In this document: in pieces, positions 42,062-51,033 of the stretch
How the letters are laid out: the number at the start of each line of letters is the position of its first letter
Position numbering within the stretch: position 1 is the stretch's first letter
NCBI GenBank assembly: GCA_964507185.1
Contig: CAZDOY010000007.1
Coordinates: forward strand, 1-64,000
Source: CAVRTJ01 sp964507185
Lineage (GTDB): Bacteria > Acidobacteriota > UBA4820 > DSQY01
DNA length: 64,000 nt
Direction of reading: 5' to 3'
Notes under the pieces: generated by a model
The model's input: the letters and a program-made list of their open reading frames with translations, nothing else
The model's database searches: none
Told to the model about the DNA's origin: nothing
Program-made: the position numbers and the translations under genes

Positions 42062-42847
42062 CTAAGGGTTGGTTCCCTCTGGTATTGCAGTAGAGTTCGC
42101 TGACGAATCGACCGGGGCATACTGTTTCTCGGGCGGTGCCGGCTCGAGGTCGAGGACGGAGCCATGGGCGCGGGCAAGGTAACTACAATCGTTCAAAAGG
42201 AATCCGTCGAAAGGCGTGTCGAGGAGAGGCTTTACGCTGTAGGTGACTCGCCCTATGCGCAGTTGTCCGTCTCGCGTAAGTCCGCACTGTTCTCCCGAAC
42301 CTGTTCGGCGAACGTCGTGCAACAGCCACCAGTCGATCCAGTCGTTGAGCGAGGATACGTACTGAAATTTAATGTCGGCGTACCCGTCAGCAGTCAGGAC
42401 AAAGGCATTTTGTCCTAGAACCTTAAAGTGAAAAGGATATTTGGCAAGTTCACGAGTGTCGGTCTGGATGGCACCATCCGGCAGAACATAGAGCCACCCC
42501 AAAGAATAATCTGAATTCCCGATACTGAAGAAAACTTCGCAATCGGGACCCTTATGCAACCACGTGAGCCAGGGTACGGACATGGAGGAAGCGTCTACAG
42601 GAGAATGCGTCTTCAAGAAACGGTTGATAAACGCGGTGGAGATGTACTGCCCCGACCACAACTGTTGGACGGCCGCCGCGTCTACGTGTGCGTCCAAGGT
42701 CTGTCTTTCGGGAGCCGCTGAGGGCTGGACTCTTTGGACGGACCTAGCACAAGCGAAAAGGGACAATACAAGCACTAACGGAATGACGAACAATAAGCGC
42801 TGAGCATTTTGACCGTGCGTCGAAGAAGGGATGGGCGACAGAGACAT
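42062..42847 (-). CDS. Predicted lipoprotein of unknown function
   Basis: A 261-aa protein with a signal sequence ending in a lipobox (LSLFAC). The mature part is rich in aromatic residues (DYSLGWLYVLPDG; NDWIDWWLLHDV) with no motif I recognise. The DNA is visibly AT-richer than its neighbours, especially 42180-42800, hinting at recent acquisition or a different mutational history. The ATG at 42847 lies 13 nt after the cysS stop and gives the signal peptide; the longer open frame upstream is antisense-like sequence inside cysS. It is convergent with the exporter operon. Confidence 0.6.
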   Translation of the reverse strand: MSLSPIPSSTHGQNAQRLLFVIPLVLVLSLFACARSVQRVQPSAAPERQTLDAHVDAAAVQQLWSGQYISTAFINRFLKTHSPVDASSMSVPWLTWLHKGPDCEVFFSIGNSDYSLGWLYVLPDGAIQTDTRELAKYPFHFKVLGQNAFVLTADGYADIKFQYVSSLNDWIDWWLLHDVRRTGSGEQCGLTRDGQLRIGRVTYSVKPLLDTPFDGFLLNDCSYLARAHGSVLDLEPAPPEKQYAPVDSSANSTAIPEGTNP

Positions 42848-42860
42848 CCTGGCTGAGCGC

Positions 42861-44249
42861 TCAGGCGCGTTTCCAGCGGACGCCCTGGGGGGTGTCTTCG
42901 AGGAGGATGCCGCGGGCCTTGAGTTCGTCCCGGATGCGGTCTGCCTCGGCGAAGTCGCGGGCCTTGCGGGCGTCCTTGCGCTTCTGGATGAGGGTCTCCA
43001 CCTCGGCATCCAGCAAGACTTCGCTGGCGGTTGGAATGCCGAAGACGGCCTCAAAGTCTGCGAGAAATCCGGCCGTCTCGGCCCGGGCGTCTTCCGTCCA
43101 CTCGCCCTTGTCCATAGACGTGTTGGCGGCGCGGATGGCGTCGAACAGCGCCGAGAGGGCCACGGACGAATTGAGGTCGTCCTCGAGGGCGGCCTTGAAG
43201 GCGACGCGGTGGGCGCGGATCTCTTCGGCCGTTCCGTCAGCGGCCTCGGAAGCAACCCTCTCTTCGTCCAGCCGGGTCCTGAAGTCGCGTATGCGGCCCA
43301 GTGCGGCCTTGGCGGCCTCCAGCCCGTCGAAGGTGAAATTGAGCTGCTTGCGGTAGGACACCGAGAGCAGCAGGTACCGGATGGCCATGGGGTCGACGCC
43401 ACGGTCCAGAATGTCCCGGAGCGTGTAGAAGTTGCCCTTTGACTTGGACATCTTCTCCCCCTCCACCATGAGGTGTTCGGCGTGCAGCCAAAGGCGCACG
43501 GGCGCCTTGCCGGTTGCCCCGCGGCTCTGGGCGATCTCGTTTTCGTGGTGGGGGAAGACCAGGTCGATCCCTCCCGAGTGGATGTCGAAGACGTCGCCCA
43601 GGTACTTGCGGCTCATGGCGGAGCACTCCAGGTGCCAGCCGGGGCGCCCGGGCCCCCAGGGGCTTTCCCAGGAGGGCTCGCCGGGCTTTGCGGCCTTCCA
43701 GAGGACGAAATCCCGCGCCGCCTCCTTCTCGTACAGGTCGCTGTCTACGCGCGCCCCGTCCAGATTGCCCGAGAGGTCCACGTGGCAGAGCGATCCGTAT
43801 TCGGGCAGGCTCGCGACGCGGTAGTAGACCGACCCCTGGCTCACGTAGGTGTGCCCGTTCTTCTCGAGGGCCCGGATCATGCCGATCATGTCCTCGATGT
43901 GCTCTGTGGCTCGGGGATAGACGTCGGCGGGGAGGCAGTTCAGCGTCTCCATGTCCTCGAAGAAGAGGGCCGCGTAGCGGTCCGTGAGCTCGCGAAGACC
44001 GACACCCTCGTCGTTGGCCCGCTTGATGGTCTTGTCGTCGATGTCCGTGAGGTTCTTGACGTGCAGGACCTCGTAGCCCTCCCACAGCAGGAAGCGCTTG
44101 AGGAGATCCTCGAAGAGGAAGGTCCGGAAGTTCCCGATGTGCGCCACGTCGTAGACCGTCGGGCCACACGTGTAGAGCCTCACTCGCCCCTGCTCCATGG
44201 GCTCGAACGGTTCCAAATCGTGTGTCAGTGAATTGGTGAAGCGGATCAT
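42861..44249 (-). CDS. cysS: Cysteinyl-tRNA synthetase
   Basis: A 462-aa class I aminoacyl-tRNA synthetase charging tRNA-Cys. It has the HIGH variant (HIGNFR) near the N-terminus after LYTCGPTVYD, the zinc and active-site region GWHLECSAMS with HSGGIDLVFPHHENEIAQ, the KMSKSKGN loop, and a C-terminal DALR-like helical domain ending GILLEDTPQGVRWKR. Length is standard. The start overlaps the DAHP synthase stop by 4 nt (ATGA). Confidence 0.97.
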   Translation of the reverse strand: MIRFTNSLTHDLEPFEPMEQGRVRLYTCGPTVYDVAHIGNFRTFLFEDLLKRFLLWEGYEVLHVKNLTDIDDKTIKRANDEGVGLRELTDRYAALFFEDMETLNCLPADVYPRATEHIEDMIGMIRALEKNGHTYVSQGSVYYRVASLPEYGSLCHVDLSGNLDGARVDSDLYEKEAARDFVLWKAAKPGEPSWESPWGPGRPGWHLECSAMSRKYLGDVFDIHSGGIDLVFPHHENEIAQSRGATGKAPVRLWLHAEHLMVEGEKMSKSKGNFYTLRDILDRGVDPMAIRYLLLSVSYRKQLNFTFDGLEAAKAALGRIRDFRTRLDEERVASEAADGTAEEIRAHRVAFKAALEDDLNSSVALSALFDAIRAANTSMDKGEWTEDARAETAGFLADFEAVFGIPTASEVLLDAEVETLIQKRKDARKARDFAEADRIRDELKARGILLEDTPQGVRWKRA

Positions 44250-45271
44250 GGGGTCGTTCCGAAGGTGCGCCCGACAAGGGGGGCTATGGCGGCGAGGTCC
44301 CTGGCGAGGACGGGCAGGTCTTCGATGCGAAGGGCCTGCGGGCCGTCGGAGAGCGCGTTTTCGGGCGCGGGATGGACCTCCACCATGATGCCGTCGGCAC
44401 CGACCGCGGCCGCCGCCCGCGCCATGGGCAGGACGAGCGATCGTGTTCCCGTGGCGTGCGAAGGATCCACGACCACGGGCAGGTGGGTCATTTCCTTGAG
44501 GAGGCAGACCGAGGCCAGATCGAGGTTGTTTCTGAGGGAAGGATCGAAGGAGCGGATACCCCTCTCGCAGAGGATGACCCGGCCGTTGCCGCCCATGAGG
44601 ATGTATTCGGCCGCCAGGAGAAACTCCTCCCGTGTGGAGGCGAGGCCGCGTTTGAGCATGACGGGCTTGGCCTGCCTGCCTAGGGCCTTGAGCAGGGGGA
44701 AGTTCTGCATGTTGCGGCTGCCCACCTGCAGGATGTCGGCGTAGCCGGCGACCAGATCCAGGTCCTCGCGGTCGAGGACCTCGCTCATCATCATCAGCCC
44801 GTGCCGGTTCGCCGCCTCCCTGTGCAGGCGAAGCCCCTCTTCGCCGAGCCCCTGGAAGGCGTAGGGACTCGTCCTGGGTTTGAAGGAGCCGCCGCGCAGG
44901 ACGGCGCCCCCGGCGGCCTTCACGGCGGCGGCGCACGTTTCCATCTGGTCGGCATCCTCGACGGCACAGGGTCCGGAGAAGAGCACGACCGGGGTGTCCC
45001 CGACGCGGAAGCCGTCCTGCTCGATCACGGTATTCGCCGACCTGAAATCTCTGGATGCCAGAAGAAAACTCTCGGTCATGGGCACGATGCGCCGGACGCC
45101 GGGCAGTCCGGCAATTTCACGAGGGACCTGTGCGTGCTCGCTGTCGGCGGTCACGAGGACGTCGTAGTGTTCGCCCTTTTCCCTCCGGGCGCCTATGCGG
45201 CGCTCCAGCAGGTACTTTTTCAGGGTCTCTGCTTGATCCGGAGTGATGGACTGTTCCAGAACGATGACCAC
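44246..45271 (-). CDS. aroF: 3-deoxy-7-phosphoheptulonate synthase (AroF, type I-beta)
   Basis: A 341-aa DAHP synthase condensing phosphoenolpyruvate and erythrose 4-phosphate, the first step of the shikimate pathway. Residues 1-70 form the ferredoxin-like (ACT-type) regulatory extension of the Thermotoga-type subclass, which commonly mediates feedback inhibition. The TIM barrel has FSGPCAVED, GGSFKPRTSPYAFQG, MLKRGLA and the metal-site phrases VVVDPSHATG and MVEVHPAPENALSDG. The GTG start has a GGAGG SD. It is co-transcribed with cysS. Confidence 0.95.
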   Translation of the reverse strand: MVIVLEQSITPDQAETLKKYLLERRIGARREKGEHYDVLVTADSEHAQVPREIAGLPGVRRIVPMTESFLLASRDFRSANTVIEQDGFRVGDTPVVLFSGPCAVEDADQMETCAAAVKAAGGAVLRGGSFKPRTSPYAFQGLGEEGLRLHREAANRHGLMMMSEVLDREDLDLVAGYADILQVGSRNMQNFPLLKALGRQAKPVMLKRGLASTREEFLLAAEYILMGGNGRVILCERGIRSFDPSLRNNLDLASVCLLKEMTHLPVVVDPSHATGTRSLVLPMARAAAAVGADGIMVEVHPAPENALSDGPQALRIEDLPVLARDLAAIAPLVGRTFGTTP

Positions 45272-45389
45272 GGTTCCTCCGTCAAATTTTTGATTCTAAT
45301 GGTTTCGTCCTGCATTTGGCAACAGGACGGCGGGAAGGATATTTCGCCTGCGGCGTGCTGAAGAGAGGGGCGGGCGGGTGGGTCAACAC

Positions 45390-45429
45390 GTGATCCAGTG
45401 GCCAGGTGATTCAGCGATCGAGTGATCGG
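45390..45429. repeat. Octamer array GTGATCNA, five copies
   Basis: GTGATCCA, GTGGCCAG, GTGATTCA, GCGATCGA and GTGATCGG lie in strict 8-bp register in the 262-nt divergent gap between the DAHP synthase and FHA genes. The same unit, in reverse orientation, makes the array at 34193-34216. Nothing else is seen in this gap apart from the SD of each flanking gene. Confidence 0.75.
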
Positions 45430-45533
45430 GGCGCGGGGTCGCATCCAGTTCATGCGAAAGGCCTCGGACCCCACGGGCCGCCGGTTGACAACCCCCCGCG
45501 CCCTGATTAGACTCCAAGTTGGAGGCCACCCGA

Positions 45534-46070
45534 GTGATAGTAAGTTGTCCATCGTGCCAGAAGAAATACAGGCTCGAAGCCAAACATTTTCAGGATTCGG
45601 ACAGGTTCCGATTCGCCTGTTCCCAGTGCGGCACAAACATAGAGGCCATGAGGGACGGCACCCAGTCGGGCGACCAGGGCGGGCCCTCCACGCAAAGCAT
45701 CAAGCGTATGGAGGGAACGTGGACGGAGAGCCAGGTCCCGGAATCGGAGCGGCTGGCCATGCCGCCGGACAAGCGGGTGTCCCTGGCCATCCTTCAGGGA
45801 AGCGACGCGGGGCGCATCTTCCCGATAGAGAAGCCCGTCTTCACCATCGGAAGGCTCGAGGCCGACGCCACCCTCAACGACAGCGAAGTATCGCGCCACC
45901 ACGCCCAGGTCGAACTGAAAGGCGAAGTGATCTTATTGAGGGATCTTAAAAGCACCAACGGAACTTACGTTAACGAGCAGCGCATCACCGCGGTCCCCAT
46001 CGAGCACCAGAGCGAGTTCAGGGTCGGGTCGACCACGCTCATGCTCATCGTGACGGACGCGCACCAATAA
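45534..46070 (+). CDS. Zinc-ribbon plus FHA domain protein
   Basis: A 178-aa cytoplasmic protein. The N-terminus has two CxxC pairs (CPSCQKKYR; CSQCGTNIE) in the pattern of short bacterial zinc ribbons that begin with IVSCPSC. A flexible linker leads to a C-terminal FHA phosphothreonine-binding domain with FTIGRLEADATLNDSEVSRHH and LKSTNGTYVN. It should bind a phosphothreonine partner; no active Ser/Thr kinase gene is in the window. The GTG at 45534 is preferred to the TTG at 45519, because the latter forms part of the TTGGAGG SD. Confidence 0.85.
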   Translation: MIVSCPSCQKKYRLEAKHFQDSDRFRFACSQCGTNIEAMRDGTQSGDQGGPSTQSIKRMEGTWTESQVPESERLAMPPDKRVSLAILQGSDAGRIFPIEKPVFTIGRLEADATLNDSEVSRHHAQVELKGEVILLRDLKSTNGTYVNEQRITAVPIEHQSEFRVGSTTLMLIVTDAHQ

Positions 46071-46073
46071 CAA

Positions 46074-47138
46074 ATGCCTGAATCAGTCCTGATAGCCATG
46101 TCGGGAGGGGTCGACTCTTCCGTTGCGGCACTTCTTCTTGTTGAGCGGGGGTATCGCGTCGTCGGCGTGACGCTCCGCCTGTACGATTCCTGCGGAAACC
46201 CCGCGGCCAGGAGCTGCTGTGGTATCGAAGACACTTACGATGCCCGTTCCGTGGCCGGAAGGCTCGGCATAGAGCACCGCGTCCTCGAGCACCAGGCTGC
46301 CTTCGAGCGCCTCGTCATCCAGCCGTTCGTGACTGACTACGCGGAGGGCCGTACGCCCAACCCCTGCATTCTCTGCAACGAGAAGGTCAAGTTCGGGACG
46401 CTCTGGGAATACGCGAGGGCTAACGGTTTCGACGCCATCGCCACGGGCCACCACGCCCGGCTGCTGCGGGATGGCGGAAGGGTCGACCTCGTTCGGGCCA
46501 CGGATCGGGCCAAGGACCAGTCCTACGTCCTCTTTCCGCTGACGTTGGAGCAGCGCCGCATGACCCTTCTGCCGGTTGGCGAATGGACGAAGGAGGCCGT
46601 GCGGGGGAAGGCCCGCGAAATCGGCCTGCCCACGGCGGACAAAAAGGAAAGCCAGGACATATGCTTCGTCGCCGGCGGCGAGTACGCCGATTACGTGGAT
46701 AGGCACCTGGAGGAGCGTAAGCCGGGATTTATCCGGGATCTCAAGGGGCGCGCGCTGGGGACCCACGACGGCATCCACCGCTACACCGTCGGCCAGCGTC
46801 ACGGCCTGGGCGTCCCGGCGGCGCACCCGCTCTACGTACTTGCAATCGACGCAGAGTCGGGCGATATTACGGTCGGCCCGAAGGGCGCCCTCGGCGTCAG
46901 CCGTTTCCTGGTGAAGGACTGGCACTGGCACCTGGCCCCGGACGACGGGTCGATGGAGCTTTCCGTTCAGGTCCGCTACCACCAGTCCCCCCGACGCGCG
47001 CATCTGGAGCAACGGGACACCGGCGTAGTGGTAGAATGGTTGGACGGCCCGTCGGGGGTAACCCCCGGACAGGCCGCCGTCGCCTACCGGGGAGACACCG
47101 TCGTGGGCGGGGGCTGGATTGTCGGGAGAATGCCATGA
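46074..47138 (+). CDS. mnmA: tRNA-specific 2-thiouridylase MnmA
   Basis: A 354-aa enzyme that thiolates U34 of Lys, Glu and Gln tRNAs. It has the PP-loop SGGVDSS (10-16), the nucleophilic Cys101 in CILCNEKVKF, the ATGHHARL segment, and the persulphide Cys197 in ESQDICFV. The C-terminal beta-barrel includes GQRHGLGV. It starts 3 nt after the FHA gene and its stop overlaps the hemX-like gene (ATGA), tying a tRNA-Glu modifier to a haem pathway that consumes glutamyl-tRNA. Confidence 0.96.
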   Translation: MPESVLIAMSGGVDSSVAALLLVERGYRVVGVTLRLYDSCGNPAARSCCGIEDTYDARSVAGRLGIEHRVLEHQAAFERLVIQPFVTDYAEGRTPNPCILCNEKVKFGTLWEYARANGFDAIATGHHARLLRDGGRVDLVRATDRAKDQSYVLFPLTLEQRRMTLLPVGEWTKEAVRGKAREIGLPTADKKESQDICFVAGGEYADYVDRHLEERKPGFIRDLKGRALGTHDGIHRYTVGQRHGLGVPAAHPLYVLAIDAESGDITVGPKGALGVSRFLVKDWHWHLAPDDGSMELSVQVRYHQSPRRAHLEQRDTGVVVEWLDGPSGVTPGQAAVAYRGDTVVGGGWIVGRMP

Positions 47139-47923
47139 TATGGATGCACCTGAGTCTGCTGTTTTACGTCGCCGCCATGGCCTTCGCCCTCATGTACGGG
47201 GGCTTTCAGAAGAAGATACTCTTCAGCTGCACGCTGGCGTTCGCGTGGACCGGCTTTCTCGTGCAAACGGCGCAGGAGGCCTACGTCTGGGCCCATAGGG
47301 GCGTGCCTCCCGCCACCAACCTGCACGAACTCTTCCAGGTCACGGCCTGGGCCGTGCTCGCCATCTACCTCATCGGCCTCTACCCGATGACGCGCAGCAA
47401 AATTCTCACCTTCTTCCTCATGCCCCAGGTCACGCTGTGCTTCCTTCTCGGCTTCCTGGCCCCGGACAAGGCCGTGGAGGCCAAGGACTTCTTCTACACG
47501 GCCTGGTTCCCCGTGCACATTTTCCTCCTGGTGTTCGGGATCGCCTTCTTCTTCATATCTTTCCTGTACGCGTCCATCTTCATCATGCAGGACCACAGCC
47601 TGAGGCACCGGCACGCGCCGTCGTCCCTTCCGATCCCTTCTCTGGAAGAGGCCCAGCGCTGGTCCACGCGGCTCCTGCTGACGGGCTTTCCGCTGTTCAC
47701 CCTGGGGATCCTGAGCTCCATCCTTTACGGCATTCTCTACGGCCACAAAACGGACTGGAAGCCGGGGCTCCTGGAGGCCGCAAGTCTCATTGCATGGCTT
47801 GTCCTAGGCCTGGCCATCTACGGATGGAAATCCGCTAAGGTGCATCCACGCAAGCGGTCGTGGCTGGTTGTGGCCGGAGCCGCCTTCTCGGCTCTGATAT
47901 TATTGGGGATTATCTGGCATTGA
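47135..47923 (+). CDS. HemX/CcsA-like membrane protein
   Basis: A 262-aa integral membrane protein with about eight helices, of the CcsA/HemX cytochrome c assembly superfamily. It has a TNLHELF segment in place of the WGxxWxWD tryptophan-rich loop, and conserved His residues in HIFLLVFG and in the C-terminal half (YGHKTDWKP). Placement directly before hemA with a 4-nt overlap is typical of HemX, reported in Bacillus to influence glutamyl-tRNA reductase level. A direct role in haem handling is also possible. Confidence 0.82.
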   Translation: MIWMHLSLLFYVAAMAFALMYGGFQKKILFSCTLAFAWTGFLVQTAQEAYVWAHRGVPPATNLHELFQVTAWAVLAIYLIGLYPMTRSKILTFFLMPQVTLCFLLGFLAPDKAVEAKDFFYTAWFPVHIFLLVFGIAFFFISFLYASIFIMQDHSLRHRHAPSSLPIPSLEEAQRWSTRLLLTGFPLFTLGILSSILYGILYGHKTDWKPGLLEAASLIAWLVLGLAIYGWKSAKVHPRKRSWLVVAGAAFSALILLGIIWH

Positions 47924-49212
47924 GCGAACTGGTACTCGTCGGACTCAACCACAAGCGGGCGCCCGTCGAGGTGCGAGAGTGCATCGCCTTCTCGGACGAG
48001 GAGAAAGTGCCTTTCCTGGAGGGCCTCAGGCAGGCCGGCCTGGTCAAGGGCGCCGTTCTTCTCTCGACGTGTAACCGGGTCGAACTCTATGCGGACCTCA
48101 ACGAATCGAACGACCCCGGCGATCTCGTTCAGGCGATCAGGGCGTCGCGCAAGGCCCCGCCGGACGTTCAGGACGACGTCTTCTACGTGGAGACGAACAA
48201 GGAGGCCGTGGCCCACCTTTTCCGGGTAGCGTCGGGGCTCGACTCCATGATTCTCGGCGAGCCGCAGATCCTGGGCCAGGTCAAGGACGCCTACTTCCTC
48301 GCCCGGGACGGCGGAACCGTGACCACGCCCCTCAACCTCCTGTTTCAGAAGTCCTTTCACGTGGCCAAGCAGGTGCGCACCCAGACGGGCATAGGCCAGC
48401 GTCCTGTGACCGTCTCGTACGCGGCCTTCAACCTGGCCAGGGGCATCTTCGCCGACCTGTCCACGAAGCGGATCCTCATCCTCGGCGCCGGCGAGATGAG
48501 CAGGATCCTGGCCACCCACTTCGTGGACCACGGCGTGAAGACCATCAAGGTGGCCAACCGCACCTACGAAAGGGGCGTCGAGTTCGCCCGCCAGTTCAAT
48601 GCCGAGGTCGTGCCGTGGGAGGACTTCCCCAAGGTGCTCATCCAGAGCGACATCGTCATTTCGTCGACCGGTGCGCCGCGCCCCGTCATTCTGCGCCCCA
48701 TGATGGAAACGGTCATGAAGATCCGCCGCTGGTCGAGCATCTTCCTTATCGACATAGCGGTGCCTAGAGATGTGGAGCCCGCCGCGGGAAAGCTGGACAG
48801 CGTCTATCTCTACAACATCGACGACCTCCAGGAGGTGGCCGACGAGGGACTGTCCGAACGGCAGACACGCGCCGCCGATGCCGAGAACATGATCACCTCC
48901 GAACTCGACCTCTATGCGCGCTTCCTGGAACACCAGCACCTGAGCGACGTCATCAGCGGCGTCATGGACTGGGTGGCCGAGATCCAGAAGGTGGAGGTCG
49001 AGGAAGCCCTGCGCAAGATGGGTGACCTCACGCCCAGACAGGAGGACATCCTGCGCAACTCGGTCAGGCGTGTCGTCCACAAGGTTCTGCACGCGCCCAT
49101 CACACAGGTGAAGAAGCTGGTGGTGGAGCAGGACGCGGCCATGGCCCTGCAGGTCTTCAGGGAGCTCTTTCCATTGAACCAGGACAAGAAGAAGGACCGG
49201 GAGGCCCAATGA
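47920..49212 (+). CDS. hemA: Glutamyl-tRNA reductase
   Basis: A 430-aa enzyme reducing glutamyl-tRNA to glutamate-1-semialdehyde, the first committed step of C5-pathway tetrapyrrole synthesis. It has the catalytic Cys51 in LLSTCNRVELYA, the GLDSMILGEPQILGQVK motif, an NADPH-binding Rossmann domain (ILILGAGEMSRILA) and a C-terminal dimerisation helix. The TTG start at 47920 overlaps the hemX-like stop (TTGA) and gives the family N-terminus SELVLVGLNHKRAPVEVRE. The stop overlaps hemC by 4 nt. Confidence 0.96.
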   Translation: MSELVLVGLNHKRAPVEVRECIAFSDEEKVPFLEGLRQAGLVKGAVLLSTCNRVELYADLNESNDPGDLVQAIRASRKAPPDVQDDVFYVETNKEAVAHLFRVASGLDSMILGEPQILGQVKDAYFLARDGGTVTTPLNLLFQKSFHVAKQVRTQTGIGQRPVTVSYAAFNLARGIFADLSTKRILILGAGEMSRILATHFVDHGVKTIKVANRTYERGVEFARQFNAEVVPWEDFPKVLIQSDIVISSTGAPRPVILRPMMETVMKIRRWSSIFLIDIAVPRDVEPAAGKLDSVYLYNIDDLQEVADEGLSERQTRAADAENMITSELDLYARFLEHQHLSDVISGVMDWVAEIQKVEVEEALRKMGDLTPRQEDILRNSVRRVVHKVLHAPITQVKKLVVEQDAAMALQVFRELFPLNQDKKKDREAQ

Positions 49213-50129
49213 CCCAGAAGAAGCTCCGCATCGGCAGCAGGGGAAGCACGCTCGCCCTATGGCAGGCCAACTACGTGAAGGGCCGGCTATCGGAGCTTGC
49301 GCCGGGTACGGACGTGGACGTGGTGGTCATCAAGACGAGCGGCGACAGGATTCAGGACCGCCCGCTCTACGAAATCGGGGGCAAGGGGCTCTTCATCAAG
49401 GAAATCCAGATGGCCCTTCTCGAGGACCGGGTGGACCTCGCCATTCACAGCCTCAAGGACTACCCCGTGGACAACCCGCCTGAGCTGACGCTCGCGTGCA
49501 TCCCCCAGCGGCAGGACCGCCGTGACGTCCTCGTGATGAACCACGGACTCTCCACGGACGCCTTCCCCGAGAAGGCGCGGGTGGGCACGGGTAGCCTGCG
49601 GCGCCGCTATCAGGCCCAGCTCCTCCATCCGGAATGGGACCTCCACGGCTTGAGGGGCAACGTGGAAACGCGCCTGAAGAAAGCCGACTCGGAAGACCTG
49701 GACGCCGTCATACTCGCCTCGGCCGGCCTCAAACGCCTGGGCTACGACGGCAGGATCAGCCGCTGTTTCTCCATAGACGAGATGGTGCCGGCCGTCGGCC
49801 AGGGCGCCCTCGCCGTGGAATGCCGGCGGGCGGACACCGCACTGCTTTCTCTGCTCAAGGGGATGGAGGACGGGAAGGCCGCACGCGAAGTCCTTGCGGA
49901 GCGGCGCTTTCTAGAGGGGCTCGGCGGGGACTGCACGACACCCGTGGGCATCGACGCCGAGATTTCGGACGGCCGCGTAGTCCTGCGCGCCTTCCTGTCA
50001 TCGAACGACGGGAGCCGCCACATCAAGGACCGTCTCGAAGGTCCCGCCGACCGGGCGGAGGCGCTGGCCGAAGACCTGCTGAAGGCCTTCGACGCGCGCG
50101 GCGCCCGGGCTCTCATGGGAACGAACTGA
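49209..50129 (+). CDS. hemC: Porphobilinogen deaminase (hydroxymethylbilane synthase)
   Basis: A 306-aa enzyme polymerising four porphobilinogens. It has the N-terminal IGSRGSTLALWQANYV, IGGKGLFIKEI, DLAIHSLKDYP, the GTGSLRRRYQ substrate-binding motif, VGQGALAVECR, and the cofactor-attachment Cys in LGGDCTTPVGI. Length is standard. It overlaps hemA (ATGA), forming the conserved hemA-hemC-hemD order. Confidence 0.97.
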   Translation: MTQKKLRIGSRGSTLALWQANYVKGRLSELAPGTDVDVVVIKTSGDRIQDRPLYEIGGKGLFIKEIQMALLEDRVDLAIHSLKDYPVDNPPELTLACIPQRQDRRDVLVMNHGLSTDAFPEKARVGTGSLRRRYQAQLLHPEWDLHGLRGNVETRLKKADSEDLDAVILASAGLKRLGYDGRISRCFSIDEMVPAVGQGALAVECRRADTALLSLLKGMEDGKAAREVLAERRFLEGLGGDCTTPVGIDAEISDGRVVLRAFLSSNDGSRHIKDRLEGPADRAEALAEDLLKAFDARGARALMGTN

Positions 50130-50154
50130 CAGCTACTTCTTACCCGGGGAACGG

Positions 50155-50925
50155 ATGGACCGGACGCTCGACGACCTGAAAGTGCTTGTCACGCGCGAGT
50201 CCCGGCGCAGGGATGCGCTCGTGGAGGGCCTGGAGGCGCGCGGCGCGCGGGTCATCTGGCTGCCGGCCATCGAAACCGTGCCCGTGGAGCCGTCGAACGC
50301 CCCGGATGTCCTGGCCGATCCCGCCCGGTATGCGTGGATCGTGTTCACAAGCCCGAACGGCGTGCGTTTCTTCGGAGAATGGGCCGAATCCACCGGATTT
50401 GTGCCCCACCCGGAGGTGCGTGTGGCCTGCGTCGGAAAGAGCACGGCGGCGGCCGCCCGGCACGCCGGCTGGCGCGTGGAAGTCACGCCGCCGCAGTTTA
50501 CCGGCAAGGAGCTGGGCAGAACGATGGTTGAAAAGTTCCCGGCCGCCGGGGCGCTCCTGCCAAGGCCCGTCGTGGCCCGCGAGGAACTCTCGAGTACCCT
50601 TGCAGATGCCGGGTGGAGCGTGACGCCGATCGTCGTCTACGTAACCCGCCCGGTTGCGCTGGACCGTGCGGCCCTCGCGGCCTTGGAGCGCGGCGTGGAC
50701 GCCGCGGTCTTCGCCTCGCCCTCGGCGTTGAACAGCCTGTGGGAGCGTGTATCGGAAACAGCCCGCGCGGCGCTCGTCGCGACCCGGTGCGTTCCTATCG
50801 GCCCGACGACGGCCGCGGCCCTCAGACGCGTTGGCCTGGAACCCGCCACAATCCCGGCGGAACACTCCCCCGGAGGCATCCTGGCCGCCCTCGAAGAGCT
50901 GTTCGCACAAAGGTCCGCCCGCTGA
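50155..50925 (+). CDS. hemD: Uroporphyrinogen-III synthase
   Basis: A 256-aa HemD-family enzyme that closes and inverts ring D of hydroxymethylbilane. The family is poorly conserved, but it shows the typical LVTRESRRRDAL opening, WIVFTSPNGVRFF and AVFASPSALNSL strands and the late CVPIGPTTAAALRRVGLEP segment. It lies 25 nt after hemC, and context makes the assignment secure. Later haem genes such as hemB and hemL are not present here. Confidence 0.93.
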   Translation: MDRTLDDLKVLVTRESRRRDALVEGLEARGARVIWLPAIETVPVEPSNAPDVLADPARYAWIVFTSPNGVRFFGEWAESTGFVPHPEVRVACVGKSTAAAARHAGWRVEVTPPQFTGKELGRTMVEKFPAAGALLPRPVVAREELSSTLADAGWSVTPIVVYVTRPVALDRAALAALERGVDAAVFASPSALNSLWERVSETARAALVATRCVPIGPTTAAALRRVGLEPATIPAEHSPGGILAALEELFAQRSAR

Positions 50926-50929
50926 CCCC

Positions 50930-50948
50930 GGCGGGCCTTCGCCCCGCC
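50930..50948 (+). terminator. Possible hairpin after hemD
   Basis: GGCGGG (50930-50935) can pair with CCCGCC (50943-50948) around a 7-nt loop, 4 nt after the hemD stop. No T-tract follows, so termination is uncertain. Confidence 0.35.
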
Positions 50949-50960
50949 TCCCCCTATCCT

Positions 50961-50969
50961 GCTACAATG
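50961..50969 (+). promoter_or_regulatory. Possible extended -10 promoter of polA
   Basis: TGC-TACAAT fits an extended -10 element (TGn-TATAAT-like) 64 nt before the polA ATG. There is no good -35 match. Confidence 0.35.
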
Positions 50970-51033
50970 GAACACGACGCCTGAAAACGACGCGGCGCGC
51001 GGCCGTGCGGCGCACTCCCAGGGGACGGAAGCC

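Noticed and set aside
42848..43402. An N-terminal extension of the lipoprotein gene
   Set aside because: The extra residues are low-complexity Ser/Pro/Arg read opposite cysS coding sequence. The internal ATG at 42847 gives a clean lipoprotein signal.
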